Counted from the first letter of the stretch, positions 1 through 12,589 are shown. The stretch: DNA of 64,000 nucleotides from Massilia phyllostachyos (GCF_021044825.1 NZ_JAJNOC010000006.1:248001-312000); one strand, 5' to 3'. The notes: generated by a model from the sequence alone, not told the origin. Made by a program: numbers and translations.

Positions 1-1
1 G

Positions 2-889
2 GTGGCGGTGGTGGGCTTCAGCTGGGGCGGTTTGTCGAACGTGCTGGCCGCGGCGAAGGACGACCGCATCAAGGCCATCGTCAGCCTGGACGGCTCGGTG
101 CGCGGCACGCGCGAATTCGTCGACGGCGGCAAGGACGCGGCGCAGTACGTGACGCCCAGCAGGGTCGCGATCCCGATGCTGTTCGTGGGCCGCCGCCCGC
201 CCACGATCGAAGAGCTGAACCGCTCGGAAGTCGACACCCGCTTCTCCTTCCTGAACACGCTGCGCTACTCGGACCTCTACATCTCGGTCATGCTGCCGAT
301 GAAGCACATGGACTTCTCGTCCTACAGCGTGCGCGTGGGACGCGAAGGCAGCTTCGGCGACTACACGCGTTCGGAGATCGCGCTCGCGCACAGCTGGGCC
401 GCGCGCTACACGCTGCGCTTCCTCGATGCCTATATCAAAGGGGACGCCGCCAGCCTCGCCTTCCTGAACAATACTCCGGCCGCGAACGGCGCGCCGCCGC
501 ACACCATGCTGACCGACGTGCGCCGCAATGGCGGCAAGGCGCCGCCGACCCTCGAGCATTTTGTGGCACGTCTCAAGGCGGAAGGCTTCGAGCGCGCCAT
601 CCCGCTGCACCAGGACTTCATCGCGCAGGGCGCAGGCTTCAAGCTGGGGCCGGACGAGATCCATGGCTGGGGCTCCGACCTCGACATGCTGGAACGCTAT
701 GCTGAAGCACGCGAGATCTTCCGCCTCGGCGTCCACCTGCACCCGAACCAGCCCTTCCTGCTCGAATGCCTGGCCGAGATGCAGGCGAAGTCCGGGCAGA
801 CGGCGGAGGCGCTGCGCAGCTACCGGCGCGTGCTCGAACTCAACCCACAACATGCGGCGGCGGCAGCCTTCGTGAAGCAGCAGGGCTGA
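2..889 (+). CDS. alpha/beta hydrolase with C-terminal TPR-like tail (5' truncated)
   Basis: The frame is open from the window edge, so the true start lies upstream and the GTG at base 2 is not a credible start. The visible protein begins almost at the nucleophile elbow, GFSWGG, with Ser at visible residue 7. This is the GxSxG motif of alpha/beta hydrolases of the dienelactone-hydrolase/esterase type. A candidate catalytic His lies in MKHMDF. The last 60 or so residues (YAEAREIF to the end) read as about two TPR-like helical pairs, ending in LELNPQHAAAAAF. The substrate cannot be told. The gene converges on smg, with a GC hairpin between the two stops. Confidence 0.75.
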   Translation: MAVVGFSWGGLSNVLAAAKDDRIKAIVSLDGSVRGTREFVDGGKDAAQYVTPSRVAIPMLFVGRRPPTIEELNRSEVDTRFSFLNTLRYSDLYISVMLPMKHMDFSSYSVRVGREGSFGDYTRSEIALAHSWAARYTLRFLDAYIKGDAASLAFLNNTPAANGAPPHTMLTDVRRNGGKAPPTLEHFVARLKAEGFERAIPLHQDFIAQGAGFKLGPDEIHGWGSDLDMLERYAEAREIFRLGVHLHPNQPFLLECLAEMQAKSGQTAEALRSYRRVLELNPQHAAAAAFVKQQG

Positions 890-897
890 AATGCAAA

Positions 898-915
898 CGG
901 GGCCTTGCGGCCCCG
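898..915. terminator. GC hairpin between convergent hydrolase and smg genes
   Basis: CGGGGCC (898-904) and GGCCCCG (909-915) form a perfect 7-bp stem with a TTGC loop. It sits between two convergent stop codons. The minus-strand 3' side reads TTTGCATTT, a weak T-rich tail, so it may terminate smg better than the hydrolase. Called from structure and position only. Confidence 0.5.
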
Positions 916-938
916 TCGGTATTCAATGATGCGTGTGT

Positions 939-1397
939 TCAGTGCAGCAGGCGCGGTTCCTGGTCGTCGTCGTCGCCGAACAGGTCGTCGAACATGAGCG
1001 CATCGGGCTCCTTGCCCTGGCTCCACAGGACCATCAGCACGATGATCTTGAGCTTGCCCAGCGCGACTGGCGATTCGTCGCAGGCCAGCGCGCGTTCGAC
1101 CACGATCTCGCGCTGCGTGGGGCTGAGCACCTTGGCGCTTTCGAGGAACTGGATGAAGCCGATCGCGGCGCTGCCCAGCTCGATGTACTCCTCATCCACG
1201 TAATAGCGCATGCTGGTGGAGGCATCGATTGCATCGGAAACTGCCGCTTCGGTCAGCCCGGTCAGCCAGTCGAGCGCCTCGGAGATCTCGATATCATCGA
1301 AACCGACGGCGGACAGCTTGCGTGCCAGGGCTGCCGGCTCGGGGCAGGCGTCAGGACGATAGTACGTCTCGTAGAGGTAGACCAGGATGTCGAACAT
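939..1397 (-). CDS. smg: Smg family protein (DUF494)
   Basis: A 152-residue acidic protein beginning [13 protein letters not shown], characteristic of the Smg/DUF494 family. That family lies next to dprA in many beta- and gammaproteobacteria, and its molecular role is not established. The start is placed at the ATG at 1397 because the longer frame upstream adds 20 residues unlike the family. The C-terminal stretch [10 protein letters not shown] is strongly acidic. It lies downstream of dprA on the same strand, across about 217 bases of sequence. In related genomes topA commonly follows smg; here a convergent hydrolase follows instead. Confidence 0.88.
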   Translation of the reverse strand: MFDILVYLYETYYRPDACPEPAALARKLSAVGFDDIEISEALDWLTGLTEAAVSDAIDASTSMRYYVDEEYIELGSAAIGFIQFLESAKVLSPTQREIVVERALACDESPVALGKLKIIVLMVLWSQGKEPDALMFDDLFGDDDDQEPRLLH

Positions 1398-1614
1398 AGT
1401 GACGCTACTGTAGCAGTTAAGCTCGTCGCGGCACAAGTCTGGCACGCACGTACGCACGCCGTGCGCGGATTTCGTTGTATCGCGGCCTTATCCGTTCATT
1501 CAGTTTTCTCGATTTCCAATGAAATCAAGACCATACGTTTCATTAGATCATCTCAATCAGGAAATTCTTTTTCGCACCATCCCATGCAAGCGGCATGTGC
1601 AAAGCATACGCATG

Positions 1615-2769
1615 CTACGCGCCTTCACGCGGCACGCACCACGCGCTGCACGCGGCACGCACCACGCGCTGCACGCGGCCGCCGGGCAGGCGCTCGATCA
1701 GGCCGGCCAGTTCCAGCGCCAGCAGTTCGCCGGCCAGCGCTGCCGCATCGCCGTCGAGGCGTTCCAGCAAGGCATCCGGTTCGACCGGGTCGTGCCCGAG
1801 CGCCGCGAGCAGCGGGCTGTCCGGTTCGAGCACGGGCGGCGCGGCCTGCCGCACCAGGGGCGACACGCGCATCGCGTCCAGCACTTCGTCCACCGTCTCG
1901 ACCAGGCGCGCACCTTCGCGTATCAATTGATGGCAGCCCTTGGCCAAGGCGGAATGGATCGAGCCGGGCAAGGCGAACACTTCCCTGCCCTGTTCGGCCG
2001 CCATCTGCGCCGTGATCAGGGAGCCCGATTGCGCCGCCGCTTCGATCACCAGCACGCCCGCTGTTATGCCGCTGATGATGCGGTTGCGGCGCGGGAAGTT
2101 GTTGGCCACCGGCGGCGTGCCGAGCGAATATTCGCTGACGATGCAGCCTTGCTCCGCGATGCGGTGCGCGAGCGCGCGGTTGCGCGCCGGGTAGACGCGG
2201 TCGATGCCGGTGCCGATGACGGCGATGGTGGAACCCGCGCCTTGCAAGGCGCCTTCGTGCGCCGCGGTATCGATGCCGAGCGCCATGCCGGACACCACGC
2301 ACAGCCCCGCTTCCGACAAGGCGCGCGCAAAATTCTCGGCATTGGCGCGGCCCTGCGTGCTGGCGTTGCGGCTGCCGACCACGGCGACCAGCGATTGCTG
2401 CAGCCGTTCGCGCTGCCCATTTATATAGAGCAGCAGCGGCGGATCGGGAATGTGGCGCAGCGACTCCGGATAATCGGCGTCGTGCAGCGTGAGGATGTGG
2501 TGTGAAGGCTGGGACAGCCAGTCGAGCGTCTGCTCGACCAGGCGCGCGATCTCGACGGACGGCGGTGCGGACAGCGCCGCGGCGACGCCGGCCGGCACGT
2601 GGGCCGCGAGCGCCGCGCGGCCGGCGCGCAGGATGGATGCCGGCGAACCAAAACGTTCAAGCAAGAGCTGTGCGGTCCGGCACCCCACGCCCGGCGCCTC
2701 GGCGAGGCGGATCCAGTCGGCGAGGAGATCAGCATGACCGTCTGGCGGGATGGGGTCCGTGTCGTGCAC
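1615..2769 (-). CDS. dprA: DNA-processing protein DprA, with altered C-terminus
   Basis: A 384-residue DprA/Smf protein, which in the family binds incoming single-stranded DNA and loads RecA during natural transformation. An N-terminal helix-hairpin-like region (GVGCRTAQLLLERFG) precedes the Rossmann-like core with VVGSRNAS, VSGMALGID and FPRRNRIISG. A DprA winged-helix region closes the protein. The start is GTG at 2769, seven bases after the stop of the upstream LysM gene. The last 11 or so residues (CSAWCVPREGA) are encoded by the second copy of a 23-bp tandem repeat read in a shifted frame. With a single repeat copy the protein would stop right after VQRVVRAA, so the tail looks recently acquired. 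Confidence 0.93.
   Translation of the reverse strand: MHDTDPIPPDGHADLLADWIRLAEAPGVGCRTAQLLLERFGSPASILRAGRAALAAHVPAGVAAALSAPPSVEIARLVEQTLDWLSQPSHHILTLHDADYPESLRHIPDPPLLLYINGQRERLQQSLVAVVGSRNASTQGRANAENFARALSEAGLCVVSGMALGIDTAAHEGALQGAGSTIAVIGTGIDRVYPARNRALAHRIAEQGCIVSEYSLGTPPVANNFPRRNRIISGITAGVLVIEAAAQSGSLITAQMAAEQGREVFALPGSIHSALAKGCHQLIREGARLVETVDEVLDAMRVSPLVRQAAPPVLEPDSPLLAALGHDPVEPDALLERLDGDAAALAGELLALELAGLIERLPGGRVQRVVRAACSAWCVPREGA
1627..1672. repeat. perfect 23-bp tandem duplication at the dprA 3' end
   Basis: Two identical adjacent 23-bp units occupy 1627-1649 and 1650-1672, followed by the first eight bases of a partial third (1673-1680). Because 23 is not a multiple of three, the duplication shifts the reading frame of dprA (minus strand) and moves its probable original TGA stop out of frame. 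Confidence 0.9.
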
Positions 2770-2776
2770 GGCGGTG

Positions 2777-3883
2777 TTACTCCGTAATGGGCTCCGGCGA
2801 ACGCGCCACGTCGCCGACTTCCACCGGCGCCGTGACTTGCATGATCAAGCCGTAGGAGACTTTGTCGAACACGCGGAAAATGAACAGGCTGCCATATTGC
2901 TCGTCGGGCAGCTTGATTCGCTGGCGGCTGCGGAACATGCCCCGCGCTGCCGGGTCCGCAACCTTCTTCCCGAGATGATAAAGCTCCAGCACGGAGCCGA
3001 CATCGAGTCCGTCAAGCGAACCCCGGTTGACAGTCACGACCTGGCTCTGTCCGGCGTGCGTCACGCCCGAATAGATCGACATCACGCGCGCATCGATCGT
3101 CCCTTCCGGCGCATGCGGCATGTAGTTGCGCACGGGCGGCGGCGGCAGCGGCACCAGCAAATCGCCGACGCCGATTTCCTGCTTGGTCTCGGTGACGCGG
3201 AAGGCATGCGCATCGACGCCGGGCTTGGCCTCGATGTCCAGGCTGACGCTGCCGACATAGGTCGCTTCGTGCGCCAGCACCTTGCGGGTCACCGGGTCGC
3301 GCAGCGCGCTGGCCGGACGGAACACCTGGAAACTGCGCACGCCATTCAGGCGGCCCACGACATAGACGCGGTCGCCGCTGCCGAGGTAGACGCGGCCTTC
3401 CTGCGAGGCCACGATACGCGGCGCGCGCGCCATGACGCCGGGCTCGACGATCAGCGGCTGGGTCAGGTAGGGCTCGATCTGGCCGGCCGGGATCGCCTGG
3501 ATGGCGTCGCGGTCGAGCGATTCGGTGCGCAGTTGCGGCGATAATTTGATCAGCGGCAGGTTGGAACCATCGCTGCCATCGCTGCCGGGGCGGTTCAGCG
3601 ACAGGCGGCCGCGCGCGCGGTCGAAATAGATGATCTGGCCCGGATAGATCCAGTGCGGATTGCGGATCTCGTCGCGGTTCATGCCCCAGACTTGCGGCCA
3701 GCACCAGGGGTTCTGCAAGAAGGTGCCGGAAATATCCCAGAGGGTATCGCCCTTGACCACGACGTGCTGGTCGGGGGCGTTCGGGCGGAATGTGCACGTT
3801 GCGGCCGCGGCGGGGCCGGCCGCGGCGAGCGCCAGGAGCGCCGCGGCAGCAGCACGGCTCACGACTGTGCTAAAATTTTTCAT
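2777..3883 (-). CDS. secreted LysM-domain protein
   Basis: A 368-residue protein starting MKNFSTVVSR with an Ala-rich signal peptide of about 27 residues. It is followed by one LysM peptidoglycan-binding domain (VVKGDTLWDISG through YPGQIIYF, about residues 37-85). The remainder is a long uncharacterised C-terminal region with several beta-rich stretches (VYLGSGDRVYVVGR, SQVVTVNRGSLDGLDVGSVLEL). The start was moved from 4090 to the ATG at 3883 because only that start gives a signal peptide. It is the first gene of the LysM-dprA-smg cluster and is divergent from def-fmt across a 264-bp gap. Probably a periplasmic or envelope protein. Confidence 0.88.
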   Translation of the reverse strand: MKNFSTVVSRAAAAALLALAAAGPAAAATCTFRPNAPDQHVVVKGDTLWDISGTFLQNPWCWPQVWGMNRDEIRNPHWIYPGQIIYFDRARGRLSLNRPGSDGSDGSNLPLIKLSPQLRTESLDRDAIQAIPAGQIEPYLTQPLIVEPGVMARAPRIVASQEGRVYLGSGDRVYVVGRLNGVRSFQVFRPASALRDPVTRKVLAHEATYVGSVSLDIEAKPGVDAHAFRVTETKQEIGVGDLLVPLPPPPVRNYMPHAPEGTIDARVMSIYSGVTHAGQSQVVTVNRGSLDGLDVGSVLELYHLGKKVADPAARGMFRSRQRIKLPDEQYGSLFIFRVFDKVSYGLIMQVTAPVEVGDVARSPEPITE

Positions 3884-4147
3884 TGAGACGTCCGTTATTG
3901 CGTCGTTTTGCGTGATGGACCGGCATGGCCGGCCGATTCGCTGACAGTGCGTCGTCGCGTTCCGAGTGATTCGGAGCACGAAGAATCGCTTCCTGATCGA
4001 CAAAGGTTGCCGTACTGAATCAAATTCTGCACACAAATCCCCGAAACAGCAAGACAAACCGCGTCCCGGCAGGGCCGGCGAGTGTTGCATTTCCGTTCGT
4101 GCATGAATCCCTTATTGAACTGTTATTACCCCTGAATCCGTCCTGAT

Positions 4148-4687
4148 ATGGCCTTACTGAAGATCCTCCGCTATCCCGATCCGCGCCTGCACAAGGTCGC
4201 CAAGCCGGTCACCGAATTCGGCACCGAGCGCCTGCGCAAGCTGGTCGCGGACATGGCCGACACGATGTATGACGCTCCCGGCGTGGGCCTGGCCGCGACC
4301 CAGGTCGACGTGCACGAGCGCGTCATCACGATCGATGTGTCCGAGACCAGCGACCAGCTGCTGGTGCTGGTGAACCCGGAAATCACCTGGGCCAGCGACG
4401 AGAAGCAGGTCTACGACGAAGGCTGCCTGTCGGTGCCCGGCATCTACGACGGCGTCGAACGCCCGGCGCGCGTCAAGGTCAAGGCCCATGACGTCGAGGG
4501 CAAGGAATTCGAATTCGACGCCGACGGCTTGCTGGCCGTGTGCGTGCAGCACGAGATGGACCACCTGATGGGCAAGGTCTTCGTCGAATACCTGTCGCCG
4601 CTCAAGCGCAACCGCATCAAGGCCAAGCTGCAGAAGGAAGAGCGCGGCATGGAACGCGACGCCGCCCAGCGCAGCGCGCGCCGTTGA
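4148..4687 (+). CDS. def: peptide deformylase
   Basis: A 179-residue class I peptide deformylase that removes the N-formyl group from nascent proteins. All three family motifs are present: [16 protein letters not shown] and QHEMDHL, where the Cys and the two His residues bind the catalytic metal. Length is normal. The TGA stop (4685-4687) overlaps the ATG of fmt by one base (TGATG), so the two genes should be translationally coupled. Confidence 0.97.
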   Translation: MALLKILRYPDPRLHKVAKPVTEFGTERLRKLVADMADTMYDAPGVGLAATQVDVHERVITIDVSETSDQLLVLVNPEITWASDEKQVYDEGCLSVPGIYDGVERPARVKVKAHDVEGKEFEFDADGLLAVCVQHEMDHLMGKVFVEYLSPLKRNRIKAKLQKEERGMERDAAQRSARR

Positions 4688-5634
4688 TGAAGGTCGTTTT
4701 CGCGGGTACGCCCGAATTTGCGGCGGTCGCCCTGCGCGCCCTGCACGAGGCCGGCTTCGAGATTCCCCTGGTGCTGACCCAGCCGGACCGTCCGGCCGGG
4801 CGCGGCATGCAGCTGCAGGCCAGCGCCGTGAAACAGTATGCGCTGGCGCATGGCATGGAAGTGGCGCAGCCGCTGTCCCTGCGCATGGACGCCAAGGATC
4901 CGCAGCGCGCCGAGGAAGCGCGCGCCGCCCACGAACGCCTGCTGGGCCTCGACTACGACGTGATGGTGGTGGCGGCCTATGGCCTGATCCTGCCGCGCAG
5001 CACCCTCGACATCAAGCCTTGCATCAATATCCACGGTTCCCTGCTGCCACGCTGGCGCGGGGCGGCGCCGATCCATCGCGCGATCGAAACCGGCGACGTG
5101 GAAACCGGCGTGACCATCATGGGCATGGAAGAAGGGCTCGATACCGGGCCGATGATGCTGATGGAGCGTGTCGCGATTCATGATACCGACACCACCGGCA
5201 GCCTGCACGACAAGCTGGCCGCGCTCGGTGGCCGGATGATCGTCGCCGCGCTGCGCAAGATGGAGCAAGGGCAGCTGGACAGCGTGCCGCAGCCGGAAGA
5301 AGGCGTGACCTATGCGGCCAAGATTGCCAAGGAAGAAGCCAAGCTCGATTTCAGTCTCCCGGCCGAGGTGCTGTGGCGCCGGGTGCGGGCGTTCAATCCC
5401 TTCCCAGGGGCGCAGGGACTGGTGGATGGCGTGACGGTCAAGCTGTGGAATGCGGAGCTGGTGGCCGGCCAGGGTGCGCCGGGCCAGTTGCTGGCGGCCG
5501 ATGCTGGCGGCATCGTGGTCGCCTGCGGTGAAGGCGCCTTGCGCCTGCTGGAGTTGCAGAAGCCGGGTGGCAAGCGCCTGCCTGCCGCCGAATTCCTCAA
5601 AAGCTTCCCTCTCAGTGGGAAGACTTTCTCGTAA
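4687..5634 (+). CDS. fmt: methionyl-tRNA formyltransferase
   Basis: A 315-residue enzyme that formylates initiator Met-tRNA with 10-formyl-THF. It begins [13 protein letters not shown]. The catalytic segment reads [15 protein letters not shown], with the expected Asn and His, and a DTGPM motif follows. The C-terminal OB-like domain includes [11 protein letters not shown]. The start at 4687 overlaps the def stop; the longer upstream frame lies inside def and is not used. A REP-like palindrome lies downstream. Confidence 0.97.
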   Translation: MKVVFAGTPEFAAVALRALHEAGFEIPLVLTQPDRPAGRGMQLQASAVKQYALAHGMEVAQPLSLRMDAKDPQRAEEARAAHERLLGLDYDVMVVAAYGLILPRSTLDIKPCINIHGSLLPRWRGAAPIHRAIETGDVETGVTIMGMEEGLDTGPMMLMERVAIHDTDTTGSLHDKLAALGGRMIVAALRKMEQGQLDSVPQPEEGVTYAAKIAKEEAKLDFSLPAEVLWRRVRAFNPFPGAQGLVDGVTVKLWNAELVAGQGAPGQLLAADAGGIVVACGEGALRLLELQKPGGKRLPAAEFLKSFPLSGKTFS

Positions 5635-5660
5635 CGCTGGAATCCACGGTTTTCCCAGGA

Positions 5661-5685
5661 CGGTCGGCAGAGCCGACCACCCTGC
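5661..5685. repeat. REP-like palindrome (copy 1)
   Basis: GGTCGGC / GCCGACC arms with an AGA loop, followed by CCACCCT. On the minus strand it reads AGGGTGGTCGGC, the same layout as two other GTAGGGTGG/GTAGCGTGG-type palindromes in this window (near 10015 and 37092). Likely one member of a dispersed short-repeat family. Confidence 0.55.
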
Positions 5686-5710
5686 GACATCCACATCGAC
5701 ATCGCACGCC

Positions 5711-5738
5711 CAAAAGAAAATCGGGGCATTGCCCCGAT
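5711..5738 (-). terminator. rho-independent terminator of the brnA-like gene
   Basis: ATCGGGGC (5720-5727) and GCCCCGAT (5731-5738) pair perfectly around ATT. On the minus strand the stem is followed by TTTTCTTTT. It begins a few bases after the stop of the minus-strand gene at 5745. The plus-strand side lacks a T tract, but the stem could also help end fmt transcripts. Confidence 0.8.
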
Positions 5739-5744
5739 ATATAC

Positions 5745-5972
5745 TTACTCCGCCTTGGCGGCGCGCTGCGCTTCCATATACTCGCGCAGCACCTGGTTGA
5801 TACGGGTCTGGTAACCCGGGCCAGCCGACTTGAACCACTCCAGCATGTCCACGTCCAGGCGGATCGTGACGATTTGCTTCACGCCGTTGATCGTCTGCGG
5901 CTTCACGGCGACTGCCGATTCCTCGATGCGGTTCACCGGTTGATCCCAATCCGGTACATATTCTTTGTTCAT
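5745..5972 (-). CDS. BrnA-family antitoxin-like protein (orphan)
   Basis: A 75-residue protein with the BrnA/DUF4415 pattern: KQIVTIRLDVDMLEWFKS is the ribbon strand, then a helix-turn-helix-like GPGYQTRINQVLREYM. BrnA proteins bind the BrnT toxin and their own promoter through a ribbon-helix-helix fold. The usual brnT gene directly upstream is absent: the 258 bases up to metH hold only a 35-residue frame (5969-6076) whose TGA overlaps this ATG, and it shows no BrnT motif. The gene has its own terminator and nearby ATACATA repeats. Family assignment is confident; antitoxin function without a partner is not. Confidence 0.8.
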   Translation of the reverse strand: MNKEYVPDWDQPVNRIEESAVAVKPQTINGVKQIVTIRLDVDMLEWFKSAGPGYQTRINQVLREYMEAQRAAKAE

Positions 5973-6074
5973 GCAATCATCCCGTTAAAAACTTCGCCAG
6001 CGTTGTGGCGATGGGGTAATTGTCGTCCGTGTATGTAACGTAAAGATTGCGATTCGGGCGGGTTTTGTAACGTC

Positions 6075-6112
6075 ATGTATCAGTTTGCGATTTCCATACA
6101 TAACGATACATA
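6075..6112. promoter_or_regulatory. candidate operator repeats upstream of the brnA-like gene
   Basis: ATACATA occurs at 6096-6102 and again at 6106-6112, exactly ten bases apart, with related ATGTAT at 6075-6080 and TATGTA at 6032-6037. Repeats in helical phase beside a ribbon-helix-helix gene fit an autoregulatory operator. No binding evidence exists. Confidence 0.35.
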
Positions 6113-6160
6113 CACAAAACCGCATTTCCGCCTCATCCAGAGGAAGGCGGCGTCATGACG

Positions 6161-6166
6161 TATAAT
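6161..6166 (+). promoter_or_regulatory. -10 box upstream of metH
   Basis: A perfect TATAAT lies 63 bases before the metH ATG. No good -35 hexamer sits 16-18 bases upstream, so the assignment rests on the -10 alone. No SAH, SAM or cobalamin riboswitch was recognised in this leader. Confidence 0.4.
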
Positions 6167-6229
6167 TTCAGGTCGTCCAGCCAACACGGCCCGCCGTTTC
6201 CACACCCTGCCGGTATCGAGAACACCATC

Positions 6230-10002
<3,773 letters not shown>

Positions 10003-10006
<4 letters not shown>

Positions 10007-10036
10007 GGTGGCACGTGGGCGGCATGGCCGCCCACC
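10003..10036. repeat. REP-like palindrome (copy 2) at the metH stop
   Basis: GTAGGGTGG followed by GTGGGCGGC / GCCGCCCAC with an ATG loop (10015-10023 and 10027-10035). The stem lies between convergent metH and the EAL-HDOD gene and may act as a two-way terminator. The metH stop codon lies in the GTAGGG start of the element. Confidence 0.6.
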
Positions 10037-10039
10037 CGG

Positions 10040-11317
10040 TCAAATCGCGTAACGAACGACCTTGTCGCTCCACTCGAACGCCGACACTTCCAGCTCGGCG
10101 AGATCGTCGCCATTCATCGACAGTTCGTTCAGCGCCGGCATCACCTCGTCCTGGGCGTCTTCCATGCGCTCGATCGATTCGGCCAGGCGCAGCAGCTCGC
10201 CGAAGAAGCCGCGGCGCACCAGGAGCGCGTGGCGCACCTCGTCGATCACCGGGATCTGCTCCACGATGTCCTGCATCGGGATGCAGAACAGTGTATCCAT
10301 CAGCGACATCATGCCGACCGTGAAGGCGACGTCGGCGACGTTGCGCTGCCCGGGACGCAGGCGCTGGGCCAGCAGCTCCATCAGCCGCGCACGCGTGGTC
10401 GCCAGCATCAGCAAGGGGCTGAGGTTGTGCCCGCGCACACCGGGTTCGGCATACAGCAGGATCTGCAGCCAGCGCTGCAGCTGGCGGCGGCCCAGCAGCA
10501 CCAGCGCCTGGCTGACGGACTCGATGCGGCGCCCCGCCCCGGCGGCCGGCGTGTTCACCAGGCGCAGCAGGTTCAGGCCGAGCGTGATGTCCTTCTTCAC
10601 CGCGCGCTCGATCTCGATGTTGTCGGCGTCCGAGGTCACCAGGTTCATCAGGTCCAGCACCGCCGCCTGCGAGGGCGACAGCTTGCGTCCGGCGATGACG
10701 GTGGGTTTCGCGAAATAATAGCCCTGGAAGTAATCGAAGCCGATGTCTAGGCAGGTGCGGTATTCGCTGTGGGTCTCGACCTTCTCGGCCACCAGCCGTT
10801 TTCCCGTGCCGCGCAGGCGCGGGGCCAGCGACAGCAGGGTCACGACCGGCAATTCGCGCAGGTCCATCTTGACGAAGTCGATCACCGGCAGCAGGCGCGC
10901 CAGCGCGTTGCCGTGGGCCGAGGCCTCGGCGGCGAAGCGGAAACCGTGGCGCGACAGCTCGGTCATGCGGGCGATGACGGCATCGCTCGGCTCGACCGAG
11001 CGCACGATCTCGAGCACGGTGCGCTCGCGCGGCAGGAAGGCGAACATATCGCTCTTCAAGACTTCTTCGTCGACGTTCAGGAAGGCGGTGGCGTCGCCGA
11101 TCGCGCGCGCCAGGCCCAGTTGCGAAGCGTGGTGGATGACGCCGGCGCTGGCCGACAGGCCCGATTCGATCTCGGCCGGGCCCTGGGCGCTGCCGCGGAA
11201 CAGCAGTTCGTAACCGTACAGCGCCTGGTTACGGTCGAGCACCGGCTGGCGTCCGAGGTAGAAGTTGCGCAGTTTTAGTGGCTGGGAAGCCTGGTCGAGG
11301 CTGGCGGAATCGGTCAT
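10040..11317 (-). CDS. EAL-HDOD signalling protein with degenerate EAL domain
   Basis: A 425-residue protein with an N-terminal EAL-like domain and a C-terminal HDOD domain, the YuxH/CdgJ architecture. It opens LGRQPVLDRNQALYGYELLFRG, where ELLFR replaces the catalytic EALLR. FVKMDL is kept, and EKVET stands where active enzymes have EGVET. Loss of several consensus residues suggests no c-di-GMP hydrolysis. The HDOD part includes SVSQALVLLGRRQLQRWLQILLYA. Family members act as regulators of motility or signalling; the role here is not known. It converges on metH. Confidence 0.88.
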   Translation of the reverse strand: MTDSASLDQASQPLKLRNFYLGRQPVLDRNQALYGYELLFRGSAQGPAEIESGLSASAGVIHHASQLGLARAIGDATAFLNVDEEVLKSDMFAFLPRERTVLEIVRSVEPSDAVIARMTELSRHGFRFAAEASAHGNALARLLPVIDFVKMDLRELPVVTLLSLAPRLRGTGKRLVAEKVETHSEYRTCLDIGFDYFQGYYFAKPTVIAGRKLSPSQAAVLDLMNLVTSDADNIEIERAVKKDITLGLNLLRLVNTPAAGAGRRIESVSQALVLLGRRQLQRWLQILLYAEPGVRGHNLSPLLMLATTRARLMELLAQRLRPGQRNVADVAFTVGMMSLMDTLFCIPMQDIVEQIPVIDEVRHALLVRRGFFGELLRLAESIERMEDAQDEVMPALNELSMNGDDLAELEVSAFEWSDKVVRYAI

Positions 11318-11429
11318 GGCGTGTGAATTGTCTCGCGAACCCGCTCACTTTACCGTATCTGCCGCCTTCATGGCTTTCCAGGCATCAATTTATTGGTGAA
11401 ACGATAACAATCTGCTACGAAGCACCGTT

Positions 11430-12194
11430 TTACTGTGGCAGCCCATCCACGAATACCTTGAGTTCGCCCGGCGCGAACTCGGTCCAGGTTTCGTTATTCG
11501 TCAGCGGTTCGGTGACGATGATGGCGACCCGGTCGTTCGGCGTGGTCACCTGCGAGAAGTCGACCGACAGGTCTTCGTCGGACAGGCAGGCGGCGGTAAA
11601 AGGATACTGGCGCACGATGTAGCACAGCTTGGTCGAGCAGTGCGTGAACAGCGCCGTGCCGTCCGACAGCAGCATGTTGAAGGTGCCGTGGGCGGCGACC
11701 TGCGGCACCAGGCGTTCGAGCGCGGTGCGCAAGTCGTCGATGGCCGGCGAAGTATCGCCGAAGGTGTTGCGCAGCTCCTGCATCAGCCAGCAGAAGGCCA
11801 GCTCGCTGTCGGTGTTTCCGACCGGGCGGAACGGGCCGTGCAGCACGGGTTCGAAATCCTTCAGGTCGCCGTTGTGGGCGAACACCCAATAGCGGCCCCA
11901 CAGTTCGCGCACGAACGGGTGGCAGTTCTCGAGCGCGACTTGTCCCTGCGTGGCCTTGCGGATGTGGGCGATGACGTTGGTGGACTTGATCGGGTAGCGC
12001 TTGATCAGCTCCGCGATCGGCGAATCGATGGCGGCCTGGTGGTCGACGAAGTGGCGTACGCCGGACCCTTCGAAGAATGCGATGCCCCAGCCGTCATGGT
12101 GGGTGTCGGTGCGGCCGCCGCGGTGGGCGAAGCCGGTGAACGAGAAGACGATGTCCGTGGGGACGTTGCAGTTCATTCCGAGAAGTTGGCACAT
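11430..12194 (-). CDS. class II glutamine amidotransferase (YafJ-like)
   Basis: A 254-residue N-terminal-nucleophile amidotransferase. Cys2 (MCQLLGMNCN) becomes the catalytic N-terminus after Met removal, and HDGWGIAFFEG, HIRKATQG and FAHNGDLKDF are glutaminase motifs. The protein is only the glutaminase domain with no synthetase partner, as in E. coli YafJ. The acceptor reaction is unknown. It stands alone between two minus-strand genes. Confidence 0.9.
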   Translation of the reverse strand: MCQLLGMNCNVPTDIVFSFTGFAHRGGRTDTHHDGWGIAFFEGSGVRHFVDHQAAIDSPIAELIKRYPIKSTNVIAHIRKATQGQVALENCHPFVRELWGRYWVFAHNGDLKDFEPVLHGPFRPVGNTDSELAFCWLMQELRNTFGDTSPAIDDLRTALERLVPQVAAHGTFNMLLSDGTALFTHCSTKLCYIVRQYPFTAACLSDEDLSVDFSQVTTPNDRVAIIVTEPLTNNETWTEFAPGELKVFVDGLPQ

Positions 12195-12274
12195 GCGCGA
12201 GAGCTTACCACGCCAGAGGTGCCGACGTCGCGACCACTACCCCCTCGAAACGGGCAATGGCGCTTCCGGATGAA

Positions 12275-12532
12275 TCAGTGCAGCACGACCGGCTGGCTCA
12301 TCAGCGTGTCATAGGAACCGAGGAAATCGTCGATTTCTTCCATGGTCGGCTCGCTGGCGATGAGGTTGTTCACATCGCGGCGGAAGGATTGCGCCAGTTT
12401 GCCGCCGATGAACGCTTCGCGCCGGCCGGCCTTGTCGACGATCTCGTACCCGCCGAAGCGCAGGGCTTCGAGGTCGCGATCCACGCCGAATTCGACGACG
12501 CTGTACTGCTCGCTGTTATAGATCATGTTCAT
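12275..12532 (-). CDS. DUF3567 family protein
   Basis: An 85-residue protein starting MNMIYNSEQYSVVEF and containing LRFGGYEIVDK and MEEIDDFLGSYD. This matches the DUF3567 family (BTH_I0359-type), essentially restricted to Burkholderiales and without known function. It has no signal peptide or membrane segment. Useful mainly as a taxonomic marker. Confidence 0.82.
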   Translation of the reverse strand: MNMIYNSEQYSVVEFGVDRDLEALRFGGYEIVDKAGRREAFIGGKLAQSFRRDVNNLIASEPTMEEIDDFLGSYDTLMSQPVVLH

Positions 12533-12562
12533 GATGACTCCTTCGATCAGAGTGGGTTGTTC

Positions 12563-12589
12563 GCCAGGCGCTCGGCGCGGGCGCCTGGC
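12563..12589. terminator. GC hairpin upstream of the DUF3567 gene
   Basis: GCCAGGCGC (12563-12571) pairs perfectly with GCGCCTGGC (12581-12589). It lies in the 135-bp gap after the minus-strand G3E-like gene, so it could end that operon, although no T tract follows on the minus strand. Confidence 0.4.

Noticed and set aside
5973..6229. Possible BrnT toxin upstream of the brnA-like gene
   Set aside because: The only minus-strand frame ending at the brnA start has 35 residues and lacks BrnT features; other frames are cut by stops.
6113..6229. SAH or cobalamin riboswitch before metH
   Set aside because: No matching conserved core was found in the short leader.
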